Shown: positions 53,670 to 57,327 of the stretch, piece by piece
Numbering within the stretch: position 1 is the first letter of the stretch
Layout: each line of letters begins with the position of its first letter
DNA from: an uncultured Bacteroidia bacterium
GTDB taxonomy: Bacteria; Bacteroidota; Bacteroidia; Bacteroidales; UBA932
Direction: 5' to 3'
NCBI GenBank assembly: GCA_902781705.1
Contig: CACZKE010000019.1
Coordinates: 1 to 57,327, forward strand
DNA length: 57,327 bases
The notes under the pieces: generated by a model
Told to the model about the DNA's origin: nothing
Databases searched by the model: none
Seen by the model: only the letters and a program-made list of their open reading frames with translations
Translations under genes and position numbers: made by a program

Positions 53670-56035
53670 ATCAGATACGCACGATCGTTCTTTCTCTGGT
53701 GATCGGAGTCTTTCCTTTCGTCCATGGAATCGGAGGATTCGCCCAGGATAGCAGTTACCGGATGGCCGGACCCTTTGAGGTCGTAGCCCGTGACGGCCAG
53801 TACGCCCAGACCAAGGGCGGCAGCGAAAGGGACATGTGGCAGGCCTGGCAGTGCGCCAAGGCCGGCGAGGACGCCAAGGCGTTGGAAATCATCAACGCCT
53901 ATGCAGGTACCCTGCAGCGCTTCGAAGGCCATGATGCCCCGCTGTGTCTGATCCAGGCCTACTGGATGCTCCGTGGCATGATTATCCTGAAAGACCGGCA
54001 GACGCCGGCCTGGGAGGAGATGGTACGCCGCGCCATCCTGCCCGTCATCGACCGGTTCGAGGCCTACAGTCCCTACGCAAATGGCAACTGGGGGCATATC
54101 GTGAACCGCTGCCGGATGGCCTGCGGCATCTTCCTGGAAGACCAGGAGTTGTACCGGCACGCGGTCGATGTCTACCTCCACGCGCGGGATGACGGGTCGT
54201 TGCCGGGCTATGTCGGCGAGACCGGCCAGTGTCAGGAGACGGGCCGCGACCAGGGCCACGCGCAGTTGGGCCTGGGGGCGATGTGCGAGATCTGCGAGAT
54301 GGCCTGGGAGCAGGGCGACGACCTGTGGGGCGCCCTGGACAACCGCCTGATGAAGGGCATCGAGTATACTGCCCAGTACAACCTGGGCTATGACGTCCCC
54401 TTCGAGACCTGGACCGACTGGACCGGTTTGTACAATGACTGGACGGAGCCGGGTGAGATGGGCCGTGGCCGCATCCGCTGCATCTACGACCTCCCTTACG
54501 CCCATTATGTGGGTCGGAAGGGCCTGAAGATGCCCTACACCAAGAAAGTCCTGGCCCTGCAGGCCAAGGCGGAAAAGAACGGAGAGATGACGCGCAATCC
54601 TGAGGCCGACCAGTTCTCGGTGAAGGGCGTGAAGGAAGGGGCCAAGCTCCATTCGATCTATACCTATCCGGCCCCGGAGGGCGCTCCCTTGAAGCACGAT
54701 TACGAGGTGTACCTCCAGCCGCGCGGGCAGAAGGAATGGACCCGGATCGACACCTATATGGCCAAGGTCAATGCGCCGGTGGGGGACAACAAGCACAAGG
54801 TCAGCGAGATTTCCTACTGTTTCTTCGATTTCACCGGGGACGTGAACGTGCGCGTGGTGACGATGAACAAGAAGTTCACCACCGCCCGTGTCCGCCCGGA
54901 CTACCGCGGCTGCATCGCCCAGGTGAAGAACGACTCCACCGTGCAGTTCCTCCTGTTCCAGCCGGAAAACGTGAGCGTCGAGTTTGACGGCGATATCACC
55001 GACAACCTGCTGGTGTTCACCTCCAAACCGCCCGTGAGCCTGGAGGATGCGCGCCGGGAGGCCGAAGCGGAAGGGCGCGGATTCCGTGTCTGTGGGCCCG
55101 GACTCTATGCGGAAGAAACCATCTCCGTCCCCTCAAATACGACCCTGTACCTGGAAGGCGGCAGCTATTTTACGGGGACCTTCTCCATCGAGGACGCGGA
55201 AAATGTCCAAATCCTGGGTCGCGGCGTCGCCCGACCGGCGAACGGCTATGAGGGCTGCCACATCTATCGTTCGAAGAATGTCCTGGTCGACGGCCTCATC
55301 GTCAATACCTGCCCGATCGGGGAGTCGTCGAACGTGACCGTCCACGATGTCCGGAGCATCTCCCACCCGTCGTGGGGCGACGGCCTGAACGTGTTCGGCG
55401 GCTGCTCCGACATCCTCTTCGACCGCGTGTTCTGCCGCAATTCCGACGACTGCACCACGGTCTATGCCACCCGGAAAGGCTTCAGCGGCAGTGTCCGGAA
55501 CGTCCGGATGACCAATTCCACGCTTTGGGCCGATGTCGCCCATTCCATCATGATCGGCATCCACGGCAATCCCGAAGTGGGGGACGTCATCGAAGGCCTC
55601 CGATACGACAACCTGGACATTCTGGGCCAGTTCGAGCCGCAGGTGGAATACCAGGGCTGCCTGGCCATCAACTGCGGGGACGGCAACCTTGTCCGTGACG
55701 TCGTCTTCGACAACATCCGCATCGAGCAGATCGGCACCGGATCCCTCTTCCAGGTGCGCGTGGGCTGGAACAGCAAGTACTGCACGGCCCCTGGCGGGGG
55801 CATTGAGAACGTACTGTTCAGGACTATCCGCTATTACGGAAACGGCACTGGCATGTCGGTCATCAGCGGGTATGATGCGGATCATCAGGTCCGGAATGTC
55901 ACTTTCGAGGATCTGAGGCTGAACGGCCGCAAAATCTATGACGGGATGCCGGGAAAGCCGGGCTGGTATGCCACCGGCGATTATGTTCCCCTGTTCATGG
56001 GCTCTCATGTTGAAGAGGTTCGCTTCCTTCCTTGA
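53666..56035 (+). CDS. Fusion of alginate-lyase-type toroid, beta-sandwich and right-handed beta-helix
   Basis: 789 residues with a signal peptide ending GIGGFAQ. About 45-300 is a toroid close to that of the GH3 fusion (SPYANGNWGHIVNRC, QCQETGRDQGHAQLGLG at 189 on, PYAHYVGRKGLKMPYTKKVL) but lacking the first 65 or so residues. About 310-470 is a beta domain (HDYEVYLQPRGQKEWTRIDTY). From 475 a beta-helix resembles GH28/GH49-type enzymes: NTTLYLEGGSYF, NVLVDGLIVNTCP, GDGLNVFGG, FCRNSDDCTTVYATRKGF. Two adjacent Asp at about 594-595 may be catalytic; the GH28 GHG motif is not seen. Both halves could be enzymes, or the shortened toroid a binding module. Confidence 0.82.
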   Translation: MNQIRTIVLSLVIGVFPFVHGIGGFAQDSSYRMAGPFEVVARDGQYAQTKGGSERDMWQAWQCAKAGEDAKALEIINAYAGTLQRFEGHDAPLCLIQAYWMLRGMIILKDRQTPAWEEMVRRAILPVIDRFEAYSPYANGNWGHIVNRCRMACGIFLEDQELYRHAVDVYLHARDDGSLPGYVGETGQCQETGRDQGHAQLGLGAMCEICEMAWEQGDDLWGALDNRLMKGIEYTAQYNLGYDVPFETWTDWTGLYNDWTEPGEMGRGRIRCIYDLPYAHYVGRKGLKMPYTKKVLALQAKAEKNGEMTRNPEADQFSVKGVKEGAKLHSIYTYPAPEGAPLKHDYEVYLQPRGQKEWTRIDTYMAKVNAPVGDNKHKVSEISYCFFDFTGDVNVRVVTMNKKFTTARVRPDYRGCIAQVKNDSTVQFLLFQPENVSVEFDGDITDNLLVFTSKPPVSLEDARREAEAEGRGFRVCGPGLYAEETISVPSNTTLYLEGGSYFTGTFSIEDAENVQILGRGVARPANGYEGCHIYRSKNVLVDGLIVNTCPIGESSNVTVHDVRSISHPSWGDGLNVFGGCSDILFDRVFCRNSDDCTTVYATRKGFSGSVRNVRMTNSTLWADVAHSIMIGIHGNPEVGDVIEGLRYDNLDILGQFEPQVEYQGCLAINCGDGNLVRDVVFDNIRIEQIGTGSLFQVRVGWNSKYCTAPGGGIENVLFRTIRYYGNGTGMSVISGYDADHQVRNVTFEDLRLNGRKIYDGMPGKPGWYATGDYVPLFMGSHVEEVRFLP

Positions 56036-56045
56036 CTTTTTTTTG

Positions 56046-56053
56046 TATCTTTG
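56046..56053 (+). promoter_or_regulatory. -7 box of the TlpA-like gene
   Basis: TATCTTTG, 15 bases before the ATG. A T-run precedes it and no clear -33 element is seen. Confidence 0.5.
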
Positions 56054-56068
56054 CCAAAATCTTTGAAC

Positions 56069-57166
56069 ATGAAAAAGTTAGTGTTTCTTGCTTCCGCCAT
56101 CCTCGCAGTGATGGCGGCCTCCTGCTCCCAGGAAGGAGTGAAGTATGTCGTGAAGGGCACCGGTCCCGAGGACGGCGTCGTGGTACGTCTCATCGACAAA
56201 CTCAGTGACGAGCCCATCGACAGTGCCGTCGTCAAGGGCGGCGTGTTCCAGATGAAAGGCCGGGCGGCGGAGAATGCCTTCCTCGGCATCAATGCCGACG
56301 GTTCCGGCTGGAGTTCCCTCATGATCAATGACGGGGTGCCCGTGCAGGTGAGTCTCGCCGACAGCACGCTGACGGGTTCCGACAACAATACCCGCCTGAC
56401 GGAGTATGACCTGAATACCAACAAAGCCTTCAACGCCCTCAATGCGGTGATCGAGAAAATCTCCGAACTCCCCGAAGAGGAGCAGACGGCCCGGATGCCC
56501 GAGTATTTCAAGGCGATGGAAACCCTGAATTCGAGTTACCTGTCCATCTTCGACGAGAATAAGGACAACTATATCCCCGTCGCTTTCCTGGACATGATCC
56601 CCAATCTTTTCGGCCCGGAGAAACTGAACGAACTGATGGAGTCCGGCGCCGAATTTGCCAACCACCCTTACGCGCAGGAACTCAAGCGCAAGCAGGATGA
56701 GGCCGCCGCTAAGCGGAAGGCCGCCGAGGAGAAGAAGCAGGCCATCATCGGACAGAAGTTCCTGGACCTCGAGGAGGCCGATACCGACGGCAACATGCAC
56801 AAACTGAGCGAGTATGTGGGCCAGGGCAAGTGGGTCCTCGTGGACTTCTGGGCCTCCTGGTGCGGTCCCTGCAAGGCCGAGATGCCCAACGTCGTCGCCG
56901 CCTACAAGAAGTATCATAAGAAGGGATTCGACATTGTCGGCCTCTCCTTCGACCGGGAGAAAGAGCCGTGGGTGAAGGCCATTTCCGAGTGGGAGATGCC
57001 TTGGATCCACCTCTCCGACCTGAAGTACTGGAAGAGCGTCGCCTCCGACGTCTATTCCGTCAATTCCATCCCGGACAATCTCCTCATCGACCCGGAAGGC
57101 ACCGTCGTGGCCCGCGGTCTCCGCGGTGCCGCCATCGAGGCCAAACTCGCCGAGGTGATCAAATAG
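56069..57166 (+). CDS. TlpA-like thioredoxin-fold lipoprotein
   Basis: 365 residues. Lipoprotein signal MKKLVFLASAILAVMAASC. About 25-120 is a DUF4369-like beta domain (VKYVVKGTGPEDGVVVRLIDK). A charged helix (ELKRKQDEAAAKRKAAEEKK, about 210-230) links to a C-terminal AhpC/TSA-Redoxin thioredoxin domain (DFWASWCGPCKAEMPNV, active cysteines about 265 and 268, and cis-proline region VNSIPDNLLIDPEG). These outer-facing or periplasmic thiol-disulfide proteins are common in Bacteroidetes. Its own promoter suggests a transcript separate from the glycan cluster. Confidence 0.92.
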   Translation: MKKLVFLASAILAVMAASCSQEGVKYVVKGTGPEDGVVVRLIDKLSDEPIDSAVVKGGVFQMKGRAAENAFLGINADGSGWSSLMINDGVPVQVSLADSTLTGSDNNTRLTEYDLNTNKAFNALNAVIEKISELPEEEQTARMPEYFKAMETLNSSYLSIFDENKDNYIPVAFLDMIPNLFGPEKLNELMESGAEFANHPYAQELKRKQDEAAAKRKAAEEKKQAIIGQKFLDLEEADTDGNMHKLSEYVGQGKWVLVDFWASWCGPCKAEMPNVVAAYKKYHKKGFDIVGLSFDREKEPWVKAISEWEMPWIHLSDLKYWKSVASDVYSVNSIPDNLLIDPEGTVVARGLRGAAIEAKLAEVIK

Positions 57167-57272
57167 GAAGCGTCGAATGTAAGTAATTGTATATCAATAC
57201 GTAAACTAAAAGTACCCGGTTATTTTTAGAGGCCACTGAAAAACCCATCTGAATAGCCTCCAGGGCACATAT

Positions 57273-57321
57273 AAAAGATAGCAGAAGACCAAGTTTTATT
57301 TGGTAGTCTGCTATCTTTTTT
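57273..57321 (+). terminator. Intrinsic terminator near the window end
   Basis: 13-bp stem AAAAGATAGCAGA (57273-57285) with its complement (57307-57319), extended by a 5-bp inner stem after a 2x2 internal loop, then T's. The 106 bases between the TlpA stop and this hairpin are AT-rich and contain GAGGCCACTGAAAAACCC, which resembles insertion-sequence ends, but no gene is visible. Confidence 0.75.
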
Positions 57322-57327
57322 GTAACT

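Noticed and set aside
57167-57272. Insertion-sequence end after the TlpA gene
   Set aside because: GAGGCCACTGAAAAACCC resembles some IS termini, but no transposase or target duplication can be seen before the window ends, so it is noted only as an edge observation.

Overview
The window looks like G+C-rich Bacteroidales chromosome, probably a gut or rumen lineage. The evidence is a SusC/SusD pair, a hybrid two-component system (HTCS), many lipoproteins with Bacteroidetes lipoboxes, no Shine-Dalgarno sites, and repeated TTTG / TAnnTTTG promoters (most often TATCTTTG) just upstream of starts. The genus cannot be told from this sequence. Both window ends carry hairpin terminators in AT-rich sequence, so they may be contig edges.

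Layout. 1-9 kb is mostly housekeeping: a folded GC-rich element, an M16 zinc protease, a divergent LysR regulator, a fabD-PFOR operon and tRNA-Val(CAC). 8.8-11 kb is a small surface operon (44-aa peptide, fimbrillin-like lipoprotein, PCMD-type protein). 11-16 kb holds a phosphodiester glycosidase divergent from a GH2-DUF3089 pair. 16-17.2 kb is a lower-GC patch (gene remnant, 35-aa membrane peptide, dgkA, 2-TM protein) next to tRNA-Arg(CCG). 17.4-22 kb has small hypotheticals, a Tat-exported Gfo/Idh oxidoreductase and a cyclophilin-fusion/acetyl esterase pair.

22-43 kb is a polysaccharide utilisation locus. On the plus strand are an ECF sigma factor, GH88, SusC and SusD. On the minus strand is a tightly packed operon of toroid-GH3 fusion, GH92, GH97 and an alpha/beta-hydrolase. 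A frameshifted GH43 and an HTCS sensor-regulator close it. 43-47.4 kb is an unusual operon of two DUF4230 proteins and a double-receiver/PPDK-N-domain protein. 47.4-56 kb is a second uronate-related cluster. kduD-kduI-DUF4861 run leftward from a promoter with a perfect 16-bp palindrome, and a lipoprotein alginate-lyase-family protein, a GH97 and a toroid/beta-helix fusion run rightward. A TlpA-type thioredoxin lipoprotein ends the window.

How the genes fit together (inference). SusC/D import oligosaccharides; GH88 removes a 4,5-unsaturated uronyl end made by a lyase; GH3, GH43, GH92, GH97 and the esterases trim neutral sugars and acyl groups; KduI and KduD convert the released unsaturated uronate towards 2-keto-3-deoxygluconate. 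The most notable points are two multidomain proteins joining an alginate-lyase-type toroid to unrelated glycosidase folds, the receiver-PPDK/DUF4230 operon, the two-state folded element at 102-261, and a run of tandem duplications in and around kduI, one of which duplicates a metal-ligand histidine.
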